From assembly GCF_040954645.1 (NCBI RefSeq), contig NC_092806.1:22283644-22347643 (forward strand): a stretch of DNA of 64,000 nt. Reading direction: 5' to 3'. Positions within the stretch are counted from its first letter, which is position 1. Each line of letters begins with the position of its first letter. Under the pieces are notes generated by a model. The model had not been told where the DNA came from. It worked only from the letters and a program-made list of their open reading frames with translations, and did no database searches. This DNA comes from Diabrotica undecimpunctata (lineage: Eukaryota; Arthropoda; Insecta; Coleoptera; Chrysomelidae). Positions 54,788 through 64,000 of this stretch are shown here, piece after piece. The position numbers and the translations under genes are program-made.

Positions 54788-56074
54788 ATGTTTCTTCTTT
54801 CCCAACCAAAGAAAAATAAATAAAAAAAAATCCATCGAAATAAAATTTCAAGATATCAATATAAACAATTTGTATATAGTATTTTAAGATAAGATTTAGT
54901 GTAGATAAGAATAGAAATTTGTTTGGCAAACGACCTTTTTCCGTTTCAAACAAAATTATCAAAAAACCTTTGTTTAGAATTAGAAGACATTTTACCTGTA
55001 AGTTAATCTTTTTATTGTTTGTATAATCGAGTATTAAATGACCATATTCTAATCTTTTGAAATATGTATAAATTGTGTATTGACAAAACCAATTTTAAAG
55101 TAAGCTATTTAGTTTTTCTATGAAACCGAAATTAGGCTTTTCCAAAATCATGGTAAACACAATTTGAGCTTTTGATTGGACGGTCGTTTTTAAATGGGAA
55201 TTTGTGAGCCGACCATGAGAAGGGGAAAGGGGAGTGATAATTTGGTCATCGAAGAAAACAGTCGTTGGTCTCAAGATAGAGTGTGGTTCGTGAGTTTGGA
55301 TACGGGCATTGTAAAAAGAAGTGGATAGTTTTGCAGAAGGAGATAACAAGTAGATTAAAAGAGGTCCTTGTATCTACCGTGGGCAAGTTGACAAAAGGAG
55401 GTCCTTGTGTCATAAATAAGTAGCTGAATTTGGAGAAGTGAATCAGGTGTTTTTGTGTAGTCTGCAGGAGGTTTGCAGAGACGTTAGGAAGGAGCCGAGG
55501 TGCCAAAGAGGAGAGATCACATCGTTGAGGAGACTGGACTTTTCTGGGTATGTTCCAACATACCTACAACTCAACAAGAAAATAAGCTGTAAGTGTTTGT
55601 ACAATTAAATTTTATATCTGTGAAGGATCGGTTTGACATCATGGTCATTAGCATTCAAATTTAAGAACTAAGGTTTTGGTAGGCTAATCAAAAGTTTAAA
55701 GTTTCGTTGTTTCTTGTTTTCAAGTAAAGAAAAATTTAAATAAAATTGGTTTTCATGTAATATAAATGTATGTAGATTTAAAATTTTATTATTATAAAAA
55801 TTTGATTTATTTTCTTGTATGCTGATCGATAAGTTAACGACAGAATTTGATAATTGTTTTATTCGTTCATATAAAATAAAGAAACGTAAATTTTTGTAAT
55901 ATAGTATATTTTTATTCTTATCCTTCTTCTCTATCCCGATAAAAGACAACTAGAAAATCTTTGAATCCATCGAACACAGGTAATATAAGGAGTTTATTTT
56001 ACTTTTGATAACAAATAAGTTATATTTTTTTATTGGCTCAATAAACTAAGATTTAAGTCAAAATAAACAATCAT

Positions 56075-56078
<4 letters not shown>
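54784..56078. other. unassigned; purine-rich patch
   Basis: 55190-55540 is G/A-rich on the plus strand with a repeated AGGTCCTTGT motif (about 55360 and 55400). No protein recognised on either strand. Confidence 0.45.

Positions 56079-56137
<59 letters not shown>
56079..56137. repeat. (TA)n microsatellite
   Basis: About 29 TA units. Confidence 0.95.
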
Positions 56138-56140
<3 letters not shown>

Positions 56141-57649
56141 ATAGTAGTAATTTTTAACATTTAACATTTTTCTTTTACGTAATGTCAGGTTGTTAAGAGA
56201 CTTGTTTAATTATTTAATGCGGAAGTACACCCGAGACGTAAAAACAATTTCCTCGCATTATTAAAACAGTCTACAATAACACTTTTGGACATAAAGTTTT
56301 CTAAATAATTTTTAGTTACCAAAATGGAATCACCATATGGAAAGAAAAATTTTCTCCAGCTGCTCAATCTGTGATAAGAAAGTGTCTGAAGGTTTACATA
56401 AACCACCCCTTACTCAAATCATCAACCTATGTGTATGTAAAAATATCTCCGGATTGAATACTGGAGTCCTATAATTTATAACAGATATATCCAGCCCAAT
56501 TCTCCAAATCATCATATTCGAGGTTACTCATGTTTTGTTCATTCTGGTGATCCACTTTTTACAGAGTTTGAAGAATTTCACTTCTGGGCAAAGATTTTTC
56601 TTAGATTGGTTGTCAGATCCACATACAAAAATTGCACAAGCCATGTTCAACGAAAGTATTCACAACCTTACACAAAAACTTCAAAATCTTTAAAGAAAAC
56701 CACGTTTGACGATGAAGACACTAAAGGATACGCATCAAAAATTCGAAATAACTCTGTTGCTGACGTCATTATTTTCGCCTGATATGCGTCACATGCGCAA
56801 TATCTTATTTCTTGTGTCTGTATATCGTGGTTAGTACCTATAGAAACATTGCTGAATGGAACTATATTTAGTTCATAAAATGAAAACTTTAACAATTTAG
56901 GTTAGAATAGAACTTGCTCATTGATCTTTATAAAATTAAACGTCTTAGTGTGCATTCATAAAGAGGCGCCGACCCTCGATCGGACCATAGGATGGTATTA
57001 TATTATCATCGCCACGTAAAATAAATGCATAATTTTAAATTCGAGCGTTCACTGTCAGTGCTATGCTCTAGGCGAGGATACCATGCTATGGTCTCCGTAA
57101 TGAACGCACACTAAATTAGAAACGTATTATATGCCACATGATATTTCATTAGTGGTTTTCGATCAAACATTAGTCAACTTCTTTGTTTTATAGTATTTAT
57201 TCAATAATCACTGTCATGGCTGTCGATTGCTCTAAACAAACATTTTAAGCTGACGTTGGGTACACTCTCTTTTATCTTCGCCATCGCCGTTTAAAAAAAA
57301 CTTCAAAGAAAAACAGCTCCGCCCTTGTTAACAGCACAGGGTAAACATTTATGTAACAGCTTCCTACCGTTGTTATTTGATATTCTTTAAGTACTCGTCA
57401 AAGAAACACATAAAAATAAAGTTGATGTAAAATATTATCAAGCATGTTTTCGAATATATATTTTCCTCAAAAAAGAATACATAAAAACTTTAAAAGTATC
57501 CTCAAATTTGTGATTGTCATCAAACATTGAATAATAAATAAAAAGGTTAAAAGAGGTTACAGAGATATCTTCCTCCACACATACTTAATGCCTCTTTGTC
57601 TTCTTTTAATGTAACTTCCATAACCCTAGAGTACTAAATTTCATTGACA
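56138..57649. other. unassigned sequence
   Basis: No coding homology, inverted repeat or RNA gene recognised. Confidence 0.5.
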
Positions 57650-58060
57650 TTAACCATGATAAAATTTATTACGCTGAATAAAAACATTATCATATTTGGC
57701 TCGACAATCCTCTGTAGATTCTGGCCTGCTTTAAGAGTAGTCGCCATTCTGTTCGGTTTCTGGCCACGTTTTGTCATCTTCTGATCTCTAATATTCTCAA
57801 GTCGGTCTGAACTCCATCTAACCACCTAATCCCCAGTCAGCCTCAACTTCTTCTTCCTATAGGTGTTCCTATATTAGCTTTTTAGCAATCATGTTGATGT
57901 GTCCGGCCCATCTAAGTCGCTGTATTTTAATGAACTTTACGAATTCTAGTTCATTAACGAGTTATTATAATTCAAAATTAAATCTTTGGCGCCACTTCCC
58001 TTGATCGTTTATAGCTCCAAATATTTTGCGGAGTATCTTACTCTTAGAGTCATTGTTTCC
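57650..58060 (-). pseudogene. RTE-type LINE 3' end fragment
   Basis: Minus-strand pieces SKILRKIFGAINDQGKWRQR, LEFVKFIKIQRLRWAGHINM, GRRKLRLTGD-like sequence and TEWRLLLKQARIYRGL. The KILRKIFG...IRWxGHIxRM...EWRxLLxQAR pattern is typical of one RTE-like LINE C-terminus. Stops and shifts throughout. Confidence 0.75.
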
Positions 58061-58061
58061 G

Positions 58062-58084
58062 ACCGTTATGTGAAAACCGGCCTC
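58062..58084 (-). repeat. Harbinger-type terminal repeat remnant
   Basis: TGTGAAAACCGGCCTCAACA matches the right end of the Harbinger element (GTGAAAACCGGCCTTAACA at 35041-35059), including the position of the duplication (CAA for TAA). No partner end seen nearby. Confidence 0.5.
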
Positions 58085-58162
58085 AACAGTATATTGTATA
58101 TAATAATTTTAGTTTCTCTTTGGTTATTTCTTGAGTGGAATTGTTTTTGGAGTCCATAGTAT

Positions 58163-58597
58163 TGTTACGATAAATTCTGACCCAAAACCGTAAATATATT
58201 TATTACTAATATTCTCATTCATTCTCGTATTTTCTAGATAATGCCTACCTGACACACGATGGGTCCCCCTCCGTTATAAAAACAAAACTCGAACTTTCTG
58301 GAAACGAGCCGATGTAAACATACCAGTTTTGAGACCAATTCGCCGCTCGGTCTAGTCCAGAAGGCCATCGACTTTTCTAGTCTAACGGTATTGGGTATAT
58401 AACAGGACTTTTTGGACAAAACAGTCAGTCAAAAAAAGAAACTCGCGCTCGCGTTTAAATTTTAACGTCCGATAGATAAATTATGTAATTATTAGTCAAA
58501 TAAATTGTTGTACAGTGGTTTAATAAATTGATATAAATTATCGTGTTTTAGTAAATTAAAATAAGAACAATAAATTAGAATTAATAAAGACATAACA
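58163..58597 (+). mobile_element. solo LTR (Ty3/gypsy type) with 4-bp duplication
   Basis: TGTTACGATAAATTC at the left and ATAAAGACATAACA at the right form a TGTTA...TAACA LTR of 435 bp. GTAT is duplicated at 58159-58162 and 58598-58601. It contains a core promoter (58396-58430) and several AATAAA motifs near the 3' end. No internal gag-pol remains, consistent with LTR-LTR recombination. The superfamily is inferred from the ends and 4-bp duplication. Confidence 0.88.
58271..58430 (+). promoter_or_regulatory. LTR promoter: HSE-like site, TATA box, initiator
   Basis: TATATAA at 58396-58402 lies 31 bases upstream of the A of TCAGTC (58427), textbook TATA-Inr spacing. Upstream, CGAACTTTCTGGAAAC (about 58299-58314) is three alternating nGAAn units, the heat-shock-factor binding pattern. 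A second weaker AGAA...TTTTCTAG lies at about 58359-58380. Heat or stress induction is an inference from these motifs. Confidence 0.65.
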
Positions 58598-58601
58598 GTA
58601 T

Positions 58602-59200
58602 TCTTGGAGCTTTAAAAATTCCAAGAACAACAAAATGAAAGTCTACGAAAGCCAACGATACCTTGAGTACTCTGAATTCTTTGGAAGAACCATTTACTGA
58701 GTGATTCTTCCGATCAAATACCTTTGCCTGAATCAGAGCAAATGACATCTGCCGAACAAATAAATCTCTTCTTTCCACAGCAACAGTTGTTTATGTAACT
58801 TTGGTGTTTTTGGTGAGTCTGATATTAATAAATCGTATCAGTCATCTGGCAGTGAATTTCTACCCGACCCAAAGGATCCAGAAAATACGGATTCAGCCGA
58901 AGAAGTTGTTGGTCCAGCAACAACAGAAGAAACGAAAGTCGACTTAAATTCGACAGAAAATAAAGGCAGAAAAACACGTGGAAGAAAAAGAAAGATAACC
59001 ACGCAATCAAGACAGGATAGAAAAAAGTTTACGAATTACGTACAAAGAGTACATTTCGACAAGAAACAAAACAGTTCAACCTAAAGTATTTAAGGAACAG
59101 TATTCATGTACATGTGTCAGAAAGTGCACTGAACGTGTAAGTATCGAAATAAGACAACGATTAATTGAACCATAGGGACTTTTGAGGGACGATGTGCAAT
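58602..59200 (+). pseudogene. decayed Ser/Asp-rich protein with Cys cluster, unknown function
   Basis: Shifted frames give an N-terminal piece TKANDTLSTLNSLEEPFTE, LSDSSDQIPLPESEQMTSAE, then an open acidic stretch SYQSSGSEFLPDPKDPENTD. This passes into a basic stretch GRKTRGRKRKITTQSRQDRK and, after stops, CTCVRKCTERVSIEIRQRLI. The order acidic, basic, then C-x-C-x3-C...RQRL resembles an insect-expanded family of uncharacterised proteins often found near transposons; I do not know the function. Possible splice signals (CTTTCCACAG at about 58768, TTGGTGAGT at about 58809) cannot be confirmed. The solo LTR sits just upstream. Confidence 0.45.
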
Positions 59201-59399
59201 ATTGTTTTATTTCGATATTTTCCATTTATTTGTATTATTGTAAAACAGTAAAACATATTTAAATAAAAAAATTTTAAAAAGTAAATTTTCTATGATAACG
59301 AAATACAAAACGCTAATTATCTCAGAACAACATGCTGGTGGCTTACACCATTGTTGCAGAACAGGGTCTAAATACAAACAGATATCTGTTGATAAAGAC

Positions 59400-59655
59400 A
59401 TGATAGCTCGCACAAAAAGACAAAGAGAGATTGGCAAGACATCTAGCAAGATCACAGCAGAACAACCCTCCTAGAAGAATTCTTATATCACAGCCAGAAA
59501 GTAGACGGAGAGATGAGCCAAAAGTTAGATGAAAGGATGGTGAAGTCGAAGATGCTGGAGAAATATGTGCAACAAACTGGCAACGGTTGGAAATGGATAG
59601 AGCTGACTTGCGAAACATACTTAAGAAGTTTGAGGCTTTACTATAGGGCTGTCGC
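59400..59655 (+). pseudogene. RTE-type LINE C-terminal fragment
   Basis: One frame reads PRRILISQPESRRRDEPKVR, WKDGEVEDAGEICATNWQR and LEMDRADLRNILKKFEALL, matching the RRxx...GRPKxRWxDxVxxD...NWRxxAxDRxxWRxLLxxA pattern at the C-terminus of RTE-like LINEs. Upstream DNA is unreadable. No tail recognised. Confidence 0.72.
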
Positions 59656-60060
59656 ACTATTGATGGTAATGGCTGTTTTTTTTTTATTGTACTTCGTTGT
59701 GATCTAAATCCAGATTAAACAGGACTAAAAATGCTAGATATGTTTTTCAAAAAACCATCTAGAGTCTTTTTTTTAAATCATTATTGGAGAATCGATCGAG
59801 CAATCGAAGTGTAAACACGCTATCAGTTATAGCAATTAGTGATAATTGAATTTTTAATTTTACCAAGTTTAAAATAATTATTCATAATTTTTATCTACTT
59901 ATAGTTAATTTTCCTAATCAAATAAGTATGTAGTGATAAGTAGTAGTGAGTGCAGTCTCTTTGCATCTTTAAAACTAAAGTAAGATGCACAATTATTATT
60001 TTATTATGAAGTAAATAAACAATCTACTAAAGTAAGAAATAAAAACAAAGACAGGTTTCT
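59656..60060. other. unassigned AT-rich sequence
   Basis: Nothing recognised before the presumed Jockey-2 leader. Confidence 0.45.
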
Positions 60061-60138
60061 TATTAATTAGTTTTCGTGCCTCTTATCAGTCTGATTTGCT
60101 TCAAGGCAGGTCCGGCCTGAGGGGGTACAAATAGTTAT

Positions 60139-61491
60139 TTGGAAATAATGGAACTTCAAAATAATGCTGCAATTATTACTGTCAACAATACTAACAATCA
60201 ACAACAAAGTTACTCAAGAGCTCTTACCCAACCGAAATTCCCTTTAAAAAATCAAGCTATAATTTTCAACTCCCTTAATGGAATAAAACTAGAAGAATAT
60301 CTTATATCCATCGGAACGAAAATTAGTCCGAAAAATATACTTTTCTCGTCTAGGATATCTAACAATAGAATATGTGTTTATCTATCCAGTGTGGCAAAGG
60401 TCGATGAATTCATGAACACTGACAATGGAATAATTACAGTAAATTCAGAACAAATTCAAACTCGCAGATTCATTACTCCAAGCCAACGCTTATTATTATC
60501 TAATGTGTATCCATCTATCCCACATGATTGTATAGAACAAGAACTCCGAGAACAAGGCTATAACTTAGTATCTCCTTTAAATTTTCTCAGAATTGGGACA
60601 ACCAACCCTGAGTATAAACACATTCTTAGTTTTCGTCGTTACATCTATATATCACCTCCCAACAATACGGTCCCAGACTCGATTTTATTATCTCATGATA
60701 ACATATCATATCGTATTTTTTTGTCTCATGAAAGCCAGCTGTGTTCAAAGTGTAATCAAACAGGTCATTTCTCAAACAATTGCTTAACTGCAGTAAGTCA
60801 AGAGCCTACAAACAATACCAACATCCCTACCTCACCAAATGAAATCCCTATCATGACAACTGTACAAGTAAATGAAAAATCTTCACCTTCCCAACCTCTA
60901 ACCCATAACATAGCACCAAATACACAAAATAATAATAACGATATAGATAAACAACCAACCACAGACATATCTACGCCTTCCCCAAAAATAAAGGAATCAG
61001 AAAATGTACAACAAACAGGTTTCAAACGCAGTATTACAGACGTAATAACACCTCCTCCGTCCTCACAAACTGAAGTTACATTTTTAGTACCAACTACGCA
61101 GAGAAAGAAGAAATCCAAAACTGATACTGAAGAAGAATCATGCTTGCCCAAAACACATGAACCAAAATCTAATGAAATACTGCCGTTACTGGAACCAACT
61201 AGGAAAATATTCGAAGAAGAATCGCTTAAACTCAGTTTTGATGAAATCGTCGATTTCTTTGTAAATGTTAAAGGAAACACAGATCCGTTAAGCTTAGTTA
61301 AAACATATACCGAGAATGTTCATGATTTTTTAAACCTATTAGCTAAAATTCATCCTTATTACAAAGACCGAAGTATGAAAAACAGAAGCACGAGAATAAG
61401 ACGTAAGATTATGAAGCAAGTAAAAATGGACCCGATAGCAATGAAGATATATCTAGAAGAAGAATCCGACACCTCTGTCGATTCAGCGTAA
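60139..61491 (+). CDS. Jockey-2 ORF1, Gag-like protein (450 aa)
   Basis: An intact frame. Residues 60-195 form a conserved region (LISIGTKISPKNILFSSRIS, PSIPHDCIEQELREQGYNLV). It is followed by one zinc knuckle CSKCNQTGHFSNNC at 202-215 (C-x2-C-x4-H-x4-C), a Pro/Ser/Thr/Asn-rich linker (about 220-350) and a C-terminal helical domain (about 360-450) containing LSFDEIVDFFVNVKG and the basic RSTRIRRKIMKQVKMD. The role is RNA binding and particle assembly, as in other LINE ORF1 proteins with knuckles. There is no stop or frameshift. Start chosen at 60139; a second Met follows two codons later. Confidence 0.9.
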   Translation: MEIMELQNNAAIITVNNTNNQQQSYSRALTQPKFPLKNQAIIFNSLNGIKLEEYLISIGTKISPKNILFSSRISNNRICVYLSSVAKVDEFMNTDNGIITVNSEQIQTRRFITPSQRLLLSNVYPSIPHDCIEQELREQGYNLVSPLNFLRIGTTNPEYKHILSFRRYIYISPPNNTVPDSILLSHDNISYRIFLSHESQLCSKCNQTGHFSNNCLTAVSQEPTNNTNIPTSPNEIPIMTTVQVNEKSSPSQPLTHNIAPNTQNNNNDIDKQPTTDISTPSPKIKESENVQQTGFKRSITDVITPPPSSQTEVTFLVPTTQRKKKSKTDTEEESCLPKTHEPKSNEILPLLEPTRKIFEEESLKLSFDEIVDFFVNVKGNTDPLSLVKTYTENVHDFLNLLAKIHPYYKDRSMKNRSTRIRRKIMKQVKMDPIAMKIYLEEESDTSVDSA

Positions 61492-61512
61492 AGTACATAG
61501 TAAATAGAAGCA

Positions 61513-64000
61513 ATGGCGTCCATAATACAATGGAACGTAAACGGTTTCTTGATGATACTTTGTTTACAAGAAACCAACTTTAAGGATTCTAGCCATGCAT
61601 TCAAGTTTCAAAAATACTCAAACTTTTTCAAACACAGACAAAACGCTGATATAGCCAGTGGAGGGGTTGCTATTTACGTCGATAAACAATATGAAGCCCA
61701 GCAATTACAAATCAACACACATAGCTTTGAAGCAGTAGCGATTACAGTAAACATGGAACAAACAATCAATATTTGCAACATATATTTACCTCCTGATCAA
61801 ATTATGGTCCAAGAAGATTTTGATAATCTACTGCAACAAATCCCCAGCCCCCGCATTATTTTAGGCGATTTTAATTCACACAATCCTATGTGGGGTTCAA
61901 CAAAAACTAACGCTAGAGGCAAGATTGTGGAATTTTGTATGACCTCACAAAATCTTAATTTGTTAAACGATGGTAGACCCACCAGATTTAGCATTCAAAC
62001 GGGTAGTCAGTCGGCCATCGACATATCTTTATGTGATCCAATGTTATCCCCAACACTAGAATGGGACGTTATCCCGTACCTATACGGAAGTGACCACTAT
62101 CACATTAAAATTACGTTTCCACAACAAAAAAATAACAATATTACCACAACCCCATCGAAATGGAATACAAAAAATGCAGACTGGGAGAACTTTACAAAAT
62201 ACATACAAAATGAAATAAACAACATAAAAGATATTACTCTTAATGACATAGATAAAGACCTAGATACCTTCATATCAATAATTAAAAAAGCAGCAGAAAA
62301 TCATATTGGAAAAACAAAAACACTAAAATATCATGAACCTTTACCATGGTGGACCACAGAATGCAAAGAAGCCGTAAAAACGTATAAAAGAGCCTTCAAT
62401 AGGTATAATCATCACAAAACTAGTGAAAATATGGTAGAATACAAAAAACGTCGAGCAGAAGCTTGATATATTCTCAAAAAATGCAGGAAAACATCATGGC
62501 AAAAATTCGTTGCAAGTATAAATAGTTCTACCCCAGCAAGTAAAGTGTGGCAAAATATAAGGAAAATATCTGGAAAAAAATGTTCAAATAAAATACCTTT
62601 CCTGGCAAAAGATAACAAAATTATAAGCGACCGAAAAGAAATTGCGGAGCTATTCGCCGGTGAATTTGAGTCAAATTCAAGTAACGATAACTATTCACCG
62701 GAATTTAAGCTCAAGAAACAAAGCATAGAAAAAACGAAGTTGGAATACTACTCTCAAGATGATAATATACTAAATGTGCCAATTACAATGCAAGAACTAA
62801 GGGATGCCCTAATGTCAACTAAAAACTCCGCTCCAGGTCCAGACGGCATACCATTAATTTTTTTGTTAAACCTACCAGAAAGTGGAATGTCTTGGCTGCT
62901 AAAATTATACAATTTTATATGGACAAATCAGGTCTTTCCATCTGTATGGTCGGACAGCATTATAATTCCTCTGCTCAAGCCCAACAAAGACAGAACAAAG
63001 GCAGACTCGTACCGTCCTATATCACTCACTAATGTATCCTGCAAAGTTCTAGAAAAAATTATAAAAAAAAGACTATTGTGGTACTTAGAACAAGAAAAAC
63101 ATTTAATTCCACAGCAAAGTGGCTCCCGTCAAAATAGATCATGCGTAGATAATCTATTAGATTTAGAATCAGAGATACACGAGGGTTTTGCAACTAATCA
63201 AGAAACCATCGCAGTGTTTTTCGATATTACCAAGGCGTACGATACAGTTTGGAGGTTTAACATTATATCAAAATTACACAAATGGGGAATCAGGGGTAAT
63301 ATGCTAAGATTCATAGAAAACTTTCTTCAGTCAAGAGCTTTCTCTGTGCGCGCCGATAATTCCACTTCAACAAAAAGAATTCAGGAAAACGGAACATCTC
63401 AGGGATCAGTTATGAGCCCAACTCTCTTTCTTGTCGCTATCAACGATATACTGGATCATTGCTCCCCGCTAGTTAAGGGAAGACTATATGCCGATGATCT
63501 GGTTCTATTTGCAAAGGGCAAGAATATAAAAATGTTTCAAAAACACTTACAAGAATCCATTTACAAACTAGAGATATGGTCTACATCAGTAGGTGTACAA
63601 TTCTCCACACTAAAAACAAGATGCATGATTTTCTCAAGAAGGCACCGGATGCAAAGAACTACACTAAAGCTGTGTGGCAAGCCGCTGGCATTCTCAGACA
63701 AAATTAATTTTCTCGGAATGGTATTCGACCAAAAACTAACATGGAAACATCATATTTCAGAAATAAAAAAGTCTTGCCAAAGTGGATTAAACGTAATGAA
63801 AACATTATCAAATAAAAAATGGGGAACCGACGAAACCACATTATTAAATATTTATAAGTCACTTGTTAGATCAAAAATAGATTAATGGGCTATTGTATAT
63901 GACTCGGCTAAAAAACACGTTACCAATCAACTTGAAATCATTCAAAACACAGCACTTCGGATCGCCACAGGTGCATTTAGAACCACACCCGTTAAGAATC
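61513..64000 (+). pseudogene. Jockey-2 ORF2, endonuclease-reverse transcriptase, partial and interrupted
   Basis: Begins IIQWNVNGF and passes directly to LMILCLQETNF; family members have about 20 more residues between these motifs, so there is an in-frame deletion in the endonuclease. GDFNSHNPMWGS and YGSDHYHIKI complete the endonuclease. A TGA at 62464-62466 (after KKRRAEA) interrupts the linker. The frame then continues from 62467 with SAPGPDGIPLIFLLNL, DSYRPISLTNVSCKVLEKII, FFDITKAYDTVWRFNIISKL, GTSQGSVMSPTLFLVAIND and the catalytic LYADDLVLF (63484-63510). A second stop at 63883-63885 (after SKID) is followed by AIVYDSAKKH. Otherwise well preserved to the window edge. Confidence 0.9.

Larger units (their letters stand above)
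60061..64000 (+). mobile_element. Jockey-2: Jockey-type LINE running off the window
   Basis: Both ORFs of a second Jockey-type LINE, a different lineage from Jockey-1: a single zinc knuckle in ORF1 and non-overlapping ORFs. The 5' boundary is uncertain (a leader of roughly 60-80 bp with AGTTTTCGTGCCTCTTATCA). The 3' end lies beyond 64000, so no tail or duplication can be checked. Confidence 0.88.

Noticed and set aside
54641..54887. ORFs rich in Tyr-Ile
   Set aside because: Translation of the TA microsatellite, not genes.
55095..55506. Overlapping minus-strand ORFs of 84 and 86 residues
   Set aside because: Antisense of a purine-rich patch giving Pro/Ser/Leu-rich peptides; no motif or homology.
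58163..58597. A host hsp70-type promoter
   Set aside because: HSE, TATA and initiator are all inside a TG...CA unit with 4-bp duplications, so they belong to a solo LTR; no heat-shock protein frame follows.
1..64000. tRNA, rRNA, CRISPR or bacterial-type operons
   Set aside because: None seen: no cloverleaf, rRNA signature, spaced direct-repeat array or clustered genes with ribosome-binding sites.

Overview
This 64 kb window looks like AT-rich, repeat-saturated nuclear DNA from an arthropod, most likely an insect. I cannot fix the order; a beetle is a guess. The basis is the repeat content (Jockey, LOA/R1-like, CR1/Jockey-like and RTE-type LINEs, mariner, piggyBac, hAT, pogo/Tigger, PIF/Harbinger, Penelope-like and Crypton-like material, a Ty3/gypsy-type solo LTR), two-ORF LINEs with poly(A), spliceosomal introns in transposase genes and long TA microsatellites. 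No rRNA, tRNA, CRISPR, operon or convincing intact host gene is visible. Almost every recognisable coding stretch belongs to a mobile element, usually frameshifted or truncated.

Layout. 0.1-0.84 kb: mariner remnant. 2.35-3.84 kb (-): LOA/R1-like LINE with RNase H. 4.83-8.39 kb: piggyBac carrying an RTE that itself carries a second RTE. 8.4-8.9 kb: RTE fragment. 9.2-13.8 kb: nearly full-length Jockey with target-site duplication. 13.8-14.4 kb: small Crypton-like ORF between a hairpin and a palindrome. 15.0-15.2 kb: candidate MITE. 15.3-17.5 kb: hAT with 8-bp duplication. 17.5-20.6 kb: LINE split by a second piggyBac. 21.0-25.1 kb: pogo/Tigger remnant that appears to contain an IS630/Tc1-like element. 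25.4-26.5 kb: foldback element with ~215-bp arms. 27.2-28.8 kb: CR1/Jockey-like LINE. 29.6-33.5 kb: several RTE fragments, two head to head. 34.1-35.1 kb: PIF/Harbinger element with TAA duplications. 36.1-37.1 kb: RTE nested in RTE. 37.1-37.3 kb: near-perfect palindrome. 38.1-39.9 kb: Penelope-like GIY-YIG end split by a mariner. 40.3-47.4 kb: a string of RTE fragments and a mariner-like remnant. 48.4-50.2 kb: hammerhead-like repeat and a broken RTE. 50.2-57.6 kb: mostly unassigned, with an RTE endonuclease scrap and a mariner-like element at 52.5-53.8 kb. 57.7-59.7 kb: RTE ends, a solo LTR with a textbook core promoter, and a decayed Cys-rich protein remnant. 60.1-64.0 kb: a second Jockey-type LINE running off the window.

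The elements form a stratigraphy rather than a pathway. Target-site duplications and reading frames that rejoin across insertions date them relative to each other: at 4.8-8.4 kb piggyBac precedes RTE-P, which precedes RTE-T; at 17.5-20.6 kb the LINE precedes piggyBac-B; at 38.1-39.7 kb the Penelope-like element precedes mariner-B. The most interesting items are these datable nests, the Crypton-like module, the foldback element, the hammerhead-like folds, and the solo LTR with a heat-shock-element-like site upstream of TATA and initiator.
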